Source: Eubacteriales bacterium
Lineage (GTDB): Bacteria; Bacillota; Clostridia; Saccharofermentanales; DTU023
Length of the DNA: 39,254 bases
Reading direction: 5' to 3'
Assembly (NCBI GenBank): GCA_030537595.1
Contig: JAUNVR010000015.1
Coordinates: forward strand, 1 to 39,254
Shown: one piece after another, positions 1-8,684 of the stretch
Layout of the letters: the number at the start of each line of letters is the position of its first letter
How positions within the stretch are numbered: the first letter of the stretch is position 1
Made by a program: the position numbers and the translations under genes
Notes under the pieces: model-generated
Told to the model about the DNA's origin: nothing
Database searches by the model: none
What the model saw: the letters and a program-made list of their open reading frames with translations, nothing else

Positions 1-668
<668 letters not shown>

Positions 669-772
669 CAAGTTCATGGTTTCAAGTCTATAAATTTTGA
701 CACGAAGCCCTTGATTTAGTTTTAAATATTGAAAGAATCTTATGCGGTAGTGAAGGTGCGAACCTTCAACAA

Positions 773-889
773 TTCCGGCGATGATTAGCCTGAGGCCACA
801 CCTGTTCCCATCCCGAACACAGAAGTTAAGCTCAGCGCTGCCGAAAATACTTGGCTGGAGACGGCCTGGGAAAATAGGTATTGCCGGAT
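773..889 (+). rRNA. 5S ribosomal RNA
   Basis: This is a complete 5S rRNA of about 117 bases. The 5' TCCGGC pairs with the 3' GCCGGA to form helix I. The typical core CCCATCCCGAACACAGAAGT is present near 812-831. It follows 23S by about 100 bases and precedes tRNA-Asn, the normal order 23S-5S-tRNA of a bacterial rrn operon. Ends are set from the helix I pairing and may be off by one or two bases. Confidence 0.95.
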
Positions 890-894
890 TTTAT

Positions 895-969
895 TCCTCC
901 TTAGCTCAGTGGTAGAGCATTCGGCTGTTAACCGAAGGGTCGTTGGTTCGAATCCAACAGGGGGAGCCA
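895..969 (+). tRNA. tRNA-Asn (anticodon GUU)
   Basis: A full cloverleaf can be drawn. The acceptor stem is TCCTCCT (895-901) with AGGGGGA (959-965), the anticodon stem is TTCGG/CCGAA with the loop CTGTTAA (925-931), and the T arm is GTTGG-TTCGAAT-CCAAC. The anticodon GTT lies at 927-929. CCA (967-969) is encoded in the gene. It begins six bases after 5S and is most likely transcribed with the rRNA operon. Confidence 0.97.
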
Positions 970-1003
970 CAAAGGACTAGTGTATAGCTAGTCGCCTTGA
1001 AAC

Positions 1004-1037
1004 GGCCGTCTATCAATGTATAGGCGGCTATTTCTTT
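1004..1037 (+). terminator. Intrinsic terminator of the rRNA operon
   Basis: A nine-pair stem, GCCGTCTAT (1005-1013) with ATAGGCGGC (1020-1028) and one G-U pair, is followed by the T-rich stretch TATTTCTTT. A smaller hairpin, GACTAG/CTAGTC (975-980/988-993), lies just after the tRNA and may be a processing structure. Position and shape fit the end of the rrn transcript. Confidence 0.75.
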
Positions 1038-1143
1038 GGTTCGGATATAATCCATAGCTAAATCTAGTCCATCGCGGGGTTATGATTGCTTTGTGCAAAA
1101 GTGCGGAAATTATAGCGTGCAGCTCGTGCACATTATCTAAATC

Positions 1144-1548
1144 TTAGTTTCTAAATTCCTTGAAAAAGTAAATAATCTCTTCTTTGCCGAGGTTTAAGCG
1201 GGCTACTTCACGCTCTTTTACCGTACATTGTAGCTTCTCTATCTCCGCTTCAGTTTCTGCTAGTTTGTCCAGTAGCAGCTGGGAGTCTGCACCTCGGGCG
1301 AGTAGATTAGTTAGGTTATCAGCTTGCTTTTTAGCTTCTTTTATTTCCGTGAGCATCGAGCCAAGCTAGTATTTATTTCGGGCTTTGGCCGTTTCTATAC
1401 CAGCTTCATATTCTAGGAAATCTTCTAGCGTAGCATGTTTTCCTTCCAACTTCTGAATTAGAGTAGTAGAATCTTTGAGATGCGAGCTGGGGGTATATAG
1501 GGGGCCGGTGCAGATGCTATTAAATCTTTCAATAGTAAACTCCTTAGT
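1144..1548 (-). pseudogene. Serine recombinase C-terminal remnant (broken)
   Basis: Reading the minus strand downward from about 1548 gives one frame of about 135 codons, interrupted by a TAG at 1366-1368 and ended by TAA at 1144-1146. The downstream part is a charged coiled coil (for example LLARGADSQLLLDKLAETEA) ending in LNLGKEEIIYFFKEFRN. This pattern resembles the C-terminal coiled coil and tail of large serine recombinases. No catalytic resolvase domain, no DNA-binding domain and no convincing start remain upstream, so this is probably the relic of an element once inserted beside the tRNA/rRNA locus. The family call rests on pattern only; a small unrelated coiled-coil protein is the alternative. 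Confidence 0.45.
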
Positions 1549-1790
1549 TCAACATTTATCTAAATACTAGATTATAGATTTCTTTAGTTCAGTAAATCGG
1601 ATTTTAATAGACTATAGATATTTTTGCTCTAGTTTTTCTCTTTTCACTATACTATCTAAAATCAGATATTTTCTCCTAGTTTATTGACTAAGAGCAGAAT
1701 GATGCATTTACTCGTCCTCGCAGCACCCGCAAATTTTCGGAGACGGCTTTTGCTTTATGTAATAAATACCACGGTTTTTATGCTGGTGAA
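1549..1790. other. AT-rich intergenic stretch with no recognisable gene
   Basis: This is very AT-rich sequence between the recombinase remnant and the sodN promoter. I see no open frame with a ribosome binding site, no clear RNA fold and no long repeat. Together with the broken recombinase it looks like decayed accessory DNA. Confidence 0.4.
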
Positions 1791-1797
1791 TAATACA

Positions 1798-1806
1798 TGT
1801 TATAAT
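1798..1806 (+). promoter_or_regulatory. sodN promoter, extended -10
   Basis: A perfect extended -10 element (TG at 1798-1799, one base, TATAAT at 1801-1806) sits 49 bases upstream of the sodN start codon. No good -35 is visible at the usual distance (TTTATG at 1777-1782 is weak), as is common for extended -10 promoters. Expected transcription start is about 1813. I see no obvious operator palindrome next to it. Confidence 0.65.
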
Positions 1807-1854
1807 CAAAACAGAAGTTAAGGAAACTTATAAAAAACCTTTAAGGAGAATTTA

Positions 1855-2337
1855 ATGAATATTTTTGAAAAATTGTTAAGAGTTGAAGAAGTTAGTGCCC
1901 ATTGTGATATCCCTTGCGGAATTTATGATCCCATTACTGCTCAGATTGCCGCTTTAACCACAGTTAGAATGATTGACCAGATGAATGAAACATTTGAATC
2001 AGGTCTAGATACTATGGAGAAGCAGAATAAATTCTCTCGTTTGGTTGCCGTTAAGGAAGAGCATGCAGAGAAGGTAAAGCATGAGATTAGAATTATTTGG
2101 GGTGACTTCATAAAGGCTCCTCAGCTCGAGAAGTATCCAGAATTACATGAGCTGACTCATGACATTATGCTCATTGGTTCAAAGGTCCGTCAGGGCTGTG
2201 AACGTGAAGATGCAGTCGCTTTAGTTGATAAGGTAAATGACTTTGCACGTATCTTCTGGGAAATTAAGGGTCAAGAAACCGTCGAGGCAGAAGCACCCTA
2301 CGCTCCTAATTTAAAGCTTGTATACCGCAAGGTCTAA
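1855..2337 (+). CDS. sodN: Nickel superoxide dismutase precursor (Ni-SOD)
   Basis: This enzyme converts superoxide to oxygen and hydrogen peroxide using a nickel ion held by the N-terminal 'nickel hook'. The hook motif HCDIPCGIYDP is at residues 16-26: His16, Cys17 and Cys21 correspond to ligands His1, Cys2 and Cys6 of the mature family member. The 15-residue leader ending VSA must be removed to free His16 as the new N-terminus, which is the job of the SodX peptidase encoded next. The rest is predicted helical, as expected for the four-helix bundle. At 160 aa it is somewhat longer than the Streptomyces enzyme. AAGGAG at 1843-1848 precedes ATG 1855. It heads a two-gene unit with sodX. Ni-SOD is known mainly from actinobacteria, cyanobacteria and marine proteobacteria, so its presence here is unusual and suggests transfer. 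Confidence 0.93.
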   Translation: MNIFEKLLRVEEVSAHCDIPCGIYDPITAQIAALTTVRMIDQMNETFESGLDTMEKQNKFSRLVAVKEEHAEKVKHEIRIIWGDFIKAPQLEKYPELHELTHDIMLIGSKVRQGCEREDAVALVDKVNDFARIFWEIKGQETVEAEAPYAPNLKLVYRKV

Positions 2338-2341
2338 GCTC

Positions 2342-2626
2342 GTGTTAAAAATTATTAAAATTAAGGGTGCCAGTATGGCACCCTTTTATATGCCGGGAAA
2401 ATATTGCTTGTGTAGACGCATTAATCCCCAAAAGCTAGCAGTCGGTGATGTCGTTGTTGCGGAATTGCTAGGTTTAGGCAAGGTCATTAAAAGAATTTCT
2501 GAAATAGATCATTTGACCTCTAGTATTAAGTTACGAGGAGAAAACCCCAGTAGCATTTCTACGGAAAAAATGGGCTGGGTCTCTTTTGAGCAGCTTCTTT
2601 GGAAAGTCATTTGGCCAAAAGCTTAG
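2342..2626 (+). CDS. sodX: Ni-SOD maturation peptidase, S26 signal peptidase-like
   Basis: A small S26-family serine peptidase of 94 aa. The motif KGASMAPFYMPG near the N-terminus contains the expected Ser nucleophile (GxSMxP), and VIKRI in the middle supplies the candidate Lys of the Ser/Lys dyad. No membrane segment is apparent, unlike ordinary signal peptidase I and like SodX. Its expected role is to cut the sodN leader after Ala15 so that the nickel hook can form. I chose GTG 2342, four bases after the sodN stop with AAGG at 2329-2332 as ribosome site. An upstream TTG at 2318 would extend the frame into sodN and lacks a better site. The tight spacing indicates co-transcription and probably translational coupling. 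No clear terminator follows. Confidence 0.88.
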   Translation: MLKIIKIKGASMAPFYMPGKYCLCRRINPQKLAVGDVVVAELLGLGKVIKRISEIDHLTSSIKLRGENPSSISTEKMGWVSFEQLLWKVIWPKA

Positions 2627-2729
2627 CTAATCTGGGCTCTTCAATACAGATTTTAAAATAATGGTATATTGGTATTGATATCTCCAGCTTTGACTTGTGC
2701 TGAGCGGAAAGTGAAGATGGCCTAGATAG

Positions 2730-3791
2730 ATGATTAATTTGGAGCAATATTTTGAATCTGCATTAAGCTTAGGAGAGCTCATGAATGAGTTAGAGCTTGC
2801 CGCGGAAGCAGATAAAGGCTTAATCAGGGATAAAATTTTAAGCTCAGAATATATGCAAAATCTTCGCTCAATGCAAAGTATGTCAAATAGTCAATTTACT
2901 GATTCTAACGCTTCTTTTCCTGAACAACAACTTAACTCAATCCGCAAGGATTTCCTGATAAATCCTGCTGTGCCGAGCCGGAAGCAAGCCCCTTCAAATC
3001 AGAAAAGGCTTATGAGCTCTGGCTATCATTGGCATGACTATTACGAGTTTGTTTTAGTTTTAAAAGGCCGGTATGTGCATTTCATTAATGGCAGTAGTTA
3101 TGTTCATGAAGCTGGTGAAATCTGTCTTTTGCCCCCACATCTTACTCATCGTGAAGAGGCTCTAGAGTGGGAAGAACGAAGCTTATTTATTGGTCTTGAT
3201 TCTAGATTCTTTCAATCGGAGTGCCTTGATTTATTTTCCTCTAGCCCTGATTTATATGATTTTATCGCTCGTAAGGGCACTAAATCTGAAAGCATTTTCA
3301 CAGTCTTTAAAACTAAGAAAATGGAGAGCTTATACGGTCTTTTAGAATTTATTTTGGAAGAAAGTAGGGAGCAGAAGGCAGGCTCTGATTTTCTGATTAA
3401 AGGTGGAATTATTCGATTGATAGAAACTCTAATGGAGAATTCCACATATTCCATAATTGAGCAGTCGAAGGAAGAGCGAGAGAAAAACCTAAGTCGTGAG
3501 ATTATTGCTTATATTGAGTCAAACTTGGCGACTGTTACTCGCGAGAGTTTAGCCGCTTACTTTCATTTCAATCAGGATTATTTGAATCGACTATTAAAGC
3601 AGACTACGGGATATACCTATTCCGAAAATTTGCGAGAGATACGCTTACGAAAGGCTTCCGAAATGTTGCAGGAAGGTGCAAACATTAATCAGGTCATGGA
3701 GGAAATAGGCCTTGTCAATCGAGGCTATTTCAATCGCATTTTTAAATCTGCATTTGGGTCTTTGCCGGGTAGCTACAAAAAGACACAATAA
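2730..3791 (+). CDS. AraC-family transcriptional regulator
   Basis: A 353-aa regulator. After a nonconserved region (residues 1-90) comes a cupin-like sensor domain (about 95-180, with GYHWHDYYEFVLVLKG and the later pattern GEICLLPPHLTHREE typical of AraC ligand-binding cupins). The C-terminal 100 residues hold the double helix-turn-helix, with the family pattern INQVMEEIGLVNRGYFNRIF followed by FGSLPGSYKK. It lies directly upstream of a GH2 glycosidase in the same direction, so it probably senses a sugar or glycoside and controls that gene. Two direct repeats 30 bp apart in the 3792-3970 gap are possible binding sites. The ribosome site is weak. The ligand cannot be read from the sequence. 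Confidence 0.88.
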   Translation: MINLEQYFESALSLGELMNELELAAEADKGLIRDKILSSEYMQNLRSMQSMSNSQFTDSNASFPEQQLNSIRKDFLINPAVPSRKQAPSNQKRLMSSGYHWHDYYEFVLVLKGRYVHFINGSSYVHEAGEICLLPPHLTHREEALEWEERSLFIGLDSRFFQSECLDLFSSSPDLYDFIARKGTKSESIFTVFKTKKMESLYGLLEFILEESREQKAGSDFLIKGGIIRLIETLMENSTYSIIEQSKEEREKNLSREIIAYIESNLATVTRESLAAYFHFNQDYLNRLLKQTTGYTYSENLREIRLRKASEMLQEGANINQVMEEIGLVNRGYFNRIFKSAFGSLPGSYKKTQ

Positions 3792-3833
3792 TCTAAAATT
3801 ATAATTCAGGATAAGGGATATTGATTCAGGTAT

Positions 3834-3871
3834 GAATTGGTAACCCTTTTTTTACTTTGGTCGGAATTGGT
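3834..3871 (+). repeat. GAATTGGT direct repeats, 30 bp apart: possible AraC sites
   Basis: GAATTGGT occurs at 3834-3841 and again at 3864-3871. The starts are exactly 30 bp apart, about three helical turns, so both copies lie on the same face of DNA. They sit between the AraC-family gene and the GH2 gene, with a possible extended -10 (TG, one base, TAATAC at 3878-3883) just downstream. AraC-type proteins bind direct repeats, so this is a reasonable operator candidate, but nothing else proves it. Confidence 0.35.
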
Positions 3872-3970
3872 TAGTGTTAATACTTAGATTGAGAAATTAG
3901 ACTGGAGATAGCAGCTATTATTAAAGAACTAGAAGCACGAAAAGCTAAGTAAAAATGATAGGAGTATAAA

Positions 3971-6379
3971 ATGCAAAGACTAATACCTTTTAATCGTGAG
4001 TGGTGGTATAAGGAAAACTTTCTTCCGACTGACAAAGAGTGTAGCGCTGATACTACCGCCTTTGCAGAGGTTGAGCTACCACATACTAATAAAATTTTGC
4101 CTTACAACTGCTTAGATGAGCAAAGCTATCAATTTGTTAGCTGCTATAAGAAAATCTTTCATCTAGATAATTTCGATGCAGATAAAATCTATCGCTTAGA
4201 ATTTGAGGGTGCGATGATTGCGTCTGAAATCTTTCTCAATGGCTCCCAGATAGGGCAGCACAAGGGAGGGTATACTCCATTTACTGTTGAGCTAAATCCA
4301 GCACTCAAAGAGGGAGAGAACATCTTAGTAGTAAAACTTGATTCTACTGAAAGAGCAGATATTCCACCCTTTGGTGGGGTTGTTGATTATCTGGCCTATG
4401 GAGGAATTTATCGTGAGGTAAATTTGCGAGTTTTGGATTCCGTCCATATAGAGCGGCTCTTCTTGGATTGCCCTGAGCCTTTGGCTGAGAGTAAAAAGTT
4501 GAATTGCAGAGCTGAGATAAGTGCTAAAGAAGAGCAAAAAGCCAAAGCTCAGCTCAGCCTCTTTGATGCAAGTGAGCAGCTCCTTGCTGAAAAGGAATTT
4601 GATTTACTTTTAGAAGCTGGTGAGAATCTAATCAATTTAAGCTTAGATGATTTACGCGGGCTTGAACTTTGGTCAATTGATGATCCAGTCTTGTATCGGC
4701 TTGAGCTAAAACTTGAGACTTCTGAGCTAGAAGATCTTTTGAGTGATCGCTTTGGCTTTAGAAAAGCTGAGTTTAAGGCTGATGGTTTTTATCTAAATGG
4801 TGACTTGCTTAAATTGCTTGGCCTGAATCGTCATCAATCGTGGCCTTATGTTGGCTATGCGATGCCGCGCCGTGTTCAGCGAAAAGATGCTGAGATTATA
4901 AAGCAGGATTTAGGCTGTAATATCGTACGTACTAGTCACTACCCCCAGTCTAAACATTTCCTGGACGCCTGCGATGAATTGGGGCTTTTGGTCCTCGAGG
5001 AGATGCCGGGTTGGCAGTTTATTGGTGACCAAGAATGGCAGGATCAGGCATTGGAAGACATTCGGAAAATGATTACTCGGGATTATAATCGTCCCTCTAT
5101 CATCCTATGGGGTGTCCGCATCAATGAATCTCAGGACAATCATGAATTTTACAGCCGGACTAATGCTCTTTCGAGGCAAATTGATCCGACTCGACAAACA
5201 GGTGGAATCCGTTACTGGAATGGTAGTGAGCTCCTAGAGGATGTATATACCTATAACGACTTTAGCCATAGTGGCGGTGAGTTAGTTTTTAGACCTCAGC
5301 AGGAGAGTACCGGTCTAGACTATCTGGTGCCAACTCTGGTTACTGAGAGCAATGGACACATGTTCCCGACTAAATCCTTCGACCATGAATATCGAGTTGT
5401 GGAGCATGCGATGCGCCATCTTAGAGTCATCAACGAGGCGAAGGCTAGAACGGACTTAGCTGGTGGGATTAGTTGGTGTGCCTTTGACTACAATACTCAC
5501 GGTTGTTTCGGTTCGGGTGATAAAATTTGCTATCACGGTGTTTGTGATATGTTTAGAAATCCCAAATATGCGGCATTTGCTTATGCTAGCCAGAGAGCTC
5601 CCGAAAATGCTGTGATGCTCGAAGTAATAACCCGAGGCTGCCGTGGTGAATTTGATGGTGGCGGGACGGTTCCATTCACTGTCCTGACAAATTGTGATTT
5701 CATTAGGGTTCATAAGAACGGTAGTTTAGTTGGTGATTTTTATCCGGATCATTCTGAATTCAAGAGTTTAGACCATCCACCAATTATAGTAAAGCATCTG
5801 ATTGAGGCTGATTCGGACTTTGGTATGTCAGAAGAGGATGCTAAGGAGTTTAGAGATTTTCTTAGGGAAAAAGTAAGTCAGGGTACTTTATCTACAGCTG
5901 AACAGAGCGATTTAGAATATATAGCGCAAATGGCGGAGCGCTACAGCTTGACCACTAAGCAGCTATTCCGAATGGCTGTTCGGGCTGCAGGAGGCTGGGG
6001 GGATATTGAAAATGACCTATTAATTCAGGGCTTTATCGGCACGGAACTTGTAATTGAGCGAAGGATTGGCGAGGCGAAGTACTTTGAAGCTTTAGTTTTA
6101 GAAGCTGATGATGCTGTGCTCCAAGCAGATGGTCCTAGTTATGATGCAAGCCGGGTTAAAATAACAGCTATCGACAATATGGGCAATCCCTTAGCCTATA
6201 TTCAAGATTGTGTTGAGCTTGAAATTGAAGGGCCGGGTAGGATTCTCGGGCCTAAGACTTTCCCTTTATTAGCAGGAACATCTGCATTCTGGATTGCCAC
6301 GACCGGTGAAAAAGGGACGATTAAGATTCGAGTCAAGGGGATGCACGGAGAGGCAAGAACGGAGATTAAAGTGGAGTAA
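3971..6379 (+). CDS. Glycoside hydrolase family 2 (beta-galactosidase/beta-glucuronidase type)
   Basis: An 802-aa GH2 enzyme that should remove a beta-linked sugar from the non-reducing end of a glycoside. In order: a jelly-roll sugar-binding domain (about 1-160, with GGYTPFTVEL), an immunoglobulin-like domain (about 165-270), the TIM barrel (about 275-560) and extra C-terminal beta domains. The barrel shows NRHQSWPYVGYAMP, the acid/base Glu386 in INESQDN and the nucleophile Glu459 in VTESNGH. No signal peptide is seen, so it acts in the cytoplasm on imported glycosides. AGGAG at 3960-3964 precedes the ATG. The neighbouring AraC regulator probably controls it. Galactosidase, glucuronidase and mannosidase activities cannot be told apart by eye. 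Confidence 0.9.
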   Translation: MQRLIPFNREWWYKENFLPTDKECSADTTAFAEVELPHTNKILPYNCLDEQSYQFVSCYKKIFHLDNFDADKIYRLEFEGAMIASEIFLNGSQIGQHKGGYTPFTVELNPALKEGENILVVKLDSTERADIPPFGGVVDYLAYGGIYREVNLRVLDSVHIERLFLDCPEPLAESKKLNCRAEISAKEEQKAKAQLSLFDASEQLLAEKEFDLLLEAGENLINLSLDDLRGLELWSIDDPVLYRLELKLETSELEDLLSDRFGFRKAEFKADGFYLNGDLLKLLGLNRHQSWPYVGYAMPRRVQRKDAEIIKQDLGCNIVRTSHYPQSKHFLDACDELGLLVLEEMPGWQFIGDQEWQDQALEDIRKMITRDYNRPSIILWGVRINESQDNHEFYSRTNALSRQIDPTRQTGGIRYWNGSELLEDVYTYNDFSHSGGELVFRPQQESTGLDYLVPTLVTESNGHMFPTKSFDHEYRVVEHAMRHLRVINEAKARTDLAGGISWCAFDYNTHGCFGSGDKICYHGVCDMFRNPKYAAFAYASQRAPENAVMLEVITRGCRGEFDGGGTVPFTVLTNCDFIRVHKNGSLVGDFYPDHSEFKSLDHPPIIVKHLIEADSDFGMSEEDAKEFRDFLREKVSQGTLSTAEQSDLEYIAQMAERYSLTTKQLFRMAVRAAGGWGDIENDLLIQGFIGTELVIERRIGEAKYFEALVLEADDAVLQADGPSYDASRVKITAIDNMGNPLAYIQDCVELEIEGPGRILGPKTFPLLAGTSAFWIATTGEKGTIKIRVKGMHGEARTEIKVE

Positions 6380-6405
6380 GTGGATCCTTTGTCCTGGACT
6401 ATACT

Positions 6406-6534
6406 TAGAGGGTAGGCAGAAAATATGGTTAAGTGTTAGAATAAAATCAATTATTGCTTAACCAGGACTACTCCTACCCGACACACTGAGCCTGGTTAAA
6501 GGGAGTGCAGTAAATACACTGTACTCCCTTTTTT
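6406..6534 (+). ncRNA. Candidate structured RNA or long folded 3' UTR
   Basis: The gap after the GH2 gene holds two nested stems. The outer one is GGGTAGG (6410-6416) with CCTACCC (6473-6479); the inner one is TGGTTAAG (6426-6433) with CTTAACCA (6457-6464). A competing nine-pair helix joins TTAACCAGG (6458-6466) to CCTGGTTAA (6491-6499). The segment ends in a strong terminator. A possible -10 (TATACT, 6400-6405) lies just before, without a good -35. It may be a small RNA or only the 3' UTR of the glycosidase. I do not recognise a known RNA family. Confidence 0.35.
6499..6534 (+). terminator. Intrinsic terminator
   Basis: A 13-pair stem (6499-6511 with 6518-6530, one G-U pair) with a six-base loop is followed by a run of six T ending at 6534. 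It ends transcription from the GH2 gene or from the candidate RNA, and insulates the pyrophosphatase promoter that follows. Confidence 0.9.
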
Positions 6535-6556
6535 ACGTGCGATTTGTATATTTGAC

Positions 6557-6586
6557 TTGGCTTATATTAGCTTATGATTGTATAAT
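6557..6586 (+). promoter_or_regulatory. Promoter of the membrane pyrophosphatase gene
   Basis: TTGGCT (6557-6562) and a perfect TATAAT (6581-6586) are separated by 18 bases. The predicted transcript starts near 6593, about 30 bases before ATG 6623. It follows immediately after the terminator at 6534. Confidence 0.6.
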
Positions 6587-6622
6587 GTAGATAATATAGG
6601 AATTACGTACTGGAGGTCTAAC

Positions 6623-8683
6623 ATGAACTTGCCCCTGTATTTCGTTTTGGCCGGAGGTGTACTATCTCTGTTTTTCGCCTTGGCCAAAACCCGCTGGATT
6701 TTTAAACGTGAAGTCACTGACGAGGTCTTAAAAAAGACCGGAGGCTATATCTCTGATGGTGCTATGGCCTTTATGCGACGAGAGTTTACCGTGCTAACGC
6801 CTTTTGTTTTAGTAGTAGCAGCGCTATTGGCAATCGCAAATAGCGGGCCGCTGAGAATGCAAGGCCCGGCTTTTATTTTAGGTGCCTTAGCTTCGGCTGG
6901 TGCCGGTTATATCGGGATGAAGGTTGCAACTGCAGCGAACTCTAGAACTGCTCAAGCTGCTCATGATTCGGGTCTGAATGATGCACTGAAGGTTGCTTTT
7001 GCCGGTGGTTCCGTAATGGGTATGAGCGTGGTTGGATTAGCTCTGGTTGGACTCTTTATTGTCTTTATTGTCGGTCTTAGACTTTACGGTTTAGACGAAG
7101 AGACCTTAGGTTCCATTATTTTGCCCTTGGGTACGGCTTTTTCACTTGGTGCCTCATCGATTGCTTTATTCTCAAGAGTCGGTGGTGGTATTTATACCAA
7201 GGCTGCTGACGTTGCTGCAGACTTAGTGGGTAAGGTAGAAGCAGGTATTCCTGAGGATGACCCGAGAAACCCTGCCACAATCGCCGATAACGTTGGTGAT
7301 AACGTCGGTGACGTTGCCGGGATGGGGGCTGACTTATTTGAGTCCTTTGTCGGTTCAATTGTCGGTTCAATGATTCTTGGCTTGACTGTAGAGGCAGACT
7401 TTGATCAGCGCTTAAAACTCGTTGTCCTGCCTTTATTAATTGCTTCTTTTGGTGTCTTAGCATCAATTATCGGTACTTTCTTTGTCAAAACAAAGGAAGG
7501 TTCAGATCCGCAGAAAGCTCTAAATCTAGGAACATTTACAGCTTCTGGAATTGCCACCCTGTCGACCTTCTTAATCATGCATTTCTGGTTGGGTGAGCTG
7601 AGCTTTAATGGCATTGGCAAGTATCATTTACTAGGTTCAACAGTTACTGGTCTGGTTGCCGGTATCATCATTGGCCAAATTACAGAGTACTATACAGGTA
7701 CTGATCGCAAGCCTGTTGTCGCAATCTTAAAGTCCTGTGAAACTGGGCCTGCTACAACCATTATCAGCGGTGTCGGTGTCGGTATGATGTCGACTTTCCC
7801 AACTGTCATTATCATTGCAATTGCTGTCTTTACCAGTTTCAGCTTAGCTGGGTTATATGGTGTCGGTATTGCGGCAATCGGTATGCTCGTGACTCTTGGT
7901 ATCCAGCTTGCGGTTGATGCTTACGGTCCAATCGCAGATAACGCTGGTGGCTTGTCCGAGATGGCCAGTTTCCCACACGAAGTTAGAGAGATTACAGACA
8001 GTCTGGATGCTGTCGGAAATACCACAGCAGCTATCGGTAAAGGCTTTGCAATTGGTTCTGCAGCCTTAACAGCGATTATCCTCTTTGCTTCATTTAATGA
8101 CCTTTCAGGACTGGGCGAAGTTAGTGTGACCAATACCAGTGTTTTGGTTGGTATTCTGGTCGGTTCAGTTATTCCTTTCTTATTCTCATCATTAGCGATG
8201 TCAGCAGTTGGTACTGCGGCCTTTGAGATGATTAATGAGGTACGTCGCCAATTCCGTGAAAAACCCGGGATTTTAACTGGTGAGGAAACTCCTGACTATG
8301 CTCGTTGTGTTGACATTTCAACTCGCTCGGCTTTGAAAGAGATGATGGTACCTGGTTTAGTTGCCATTCTCAGTCCTGTATTAGTTGGCTTCCTGGGTGG
8401 TCGTGAGATGTTAATCGGCCTCTTGGTTGGTGTCACAATCAGCGGTGTCGCTCTAGCAATCTTTATGTCTAACGCTGGTGGTGCCTGGGACAATGCGAAG
8501 AAAATGGCTGAAGCAGATGAGCGTACAGGTAAGCAGTCAGAAGCTTATAAAGCTGCAGTTGTAGGTGATACAGTAGGTGACCCCTTTAAGGATACTGCAG
8601 GACCTGCACTGAATATCTTGATTAAAATTATGTCCATGGTGGCCTTAGTTATCGCCCCCATGTTGAAAGCATTTGGAGGATAA
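6623..8683 (+). CDS. hppA: K+-dependent membrane-bound pyrophosphatase (ion pump)
   Basis: An integral membrane enzyme of 686 aa with about 16 membrane helices that hydrolyses PPi and pumps Na+ and/or H+ out of the cytoplasm. The PPi-binding motifs are intact: [35 protein letters not shown] and, near the C-terminus, [15 protein letters not shown]. In [11 protein letters not shown] (from residue 465) Ala469 occupies the position where K+-independent pumps have Lys, so this belongs to the K+-dependent class, which includes Na+ pumps. I place the start at ATG 6623 behind GGAGG (6612-6616). A start at 6578 would lie inside the -10 box. The next gene is translationally coupled. A soluble pyrophosphatase lies at 13479-14084. 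The pumped ion cannot be decided from these motifs alone. Confidence 0.95.
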   Translation: MNLPLYFVLAGGVLSLFFALAKTRWIFKREVTDEVLKKTGGYISDGAMAFMRREFTVLTPFVLVVAALLAIANSGPLRMQGPAFILGALASAGAGYIGMKVATAANSRTAQAAHDSGLNDALKVAFAGGSVMGMSVVGLALVGLFIVFIVGLRLYGLDEETLGSIILPLGTAFSLGASSIALFSRVGGGIYTKAADVAADLVGKVEAGIPEDDPRNPATIADNVGDNVGDVAGMGADLFESFVGSIVGSMILGLTVEADFDQRLKLVVLPLLIASFGVLASIIGTFFVKTKEGSDPQKALNLGTFTASGIATLSTFLIMHFWLGELSFNGIGKYHLLGSTVTGLVAGIIIGQITEYYTGTDRKPVVAILKSCETGPATTIISGVGVGMMSTFPTVIIIAIAVFTSFSLAGLYGVGIAAIGMLVTLGIQLAVDAYGPIADNAGGLSEMASFPHEVREITDSLDAVGNTTAAIGKGFAIGSAALTAIILFASFNDLSGLGEVSVTNTSVLVGILVGSVIPFLFSSLAMSAVGTAAFEMINEVRRQFREKPGILTGEETPDYARCVDISTRSALKEMMVPGLVAILSPVLVGFLGGREMLIGLLVGVTISGVALAIFMSNAGGAWDNAKKMAEADERTGKQSEAYKAAVVGDTVGDPFKDTAGPALNILIKIMSMVALVIAPMLKAFGG

Positions 8684-8684
8684 A

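Noticed and set aside
785-970. 61-residue minus-strand frame beginning MAPPVGFEPTTLRL
   Set aside because: It is the reverse strand of 5S rRNA and tRNA-Asn, a well-known false protein in databases.
6578-6622. Longer N-terminus for the membrane pyrophosphatase
   Set aside because: It would start with TTG inside the promoter; ATG 6623 has GGAGG at the right distance.
7116-7466. 116-residue minus-strand frame rich in Gln and Arg
   Set aside because: It is antisense to the conserved membrane pyrophosphatase and its composition reflects that gene's codons.
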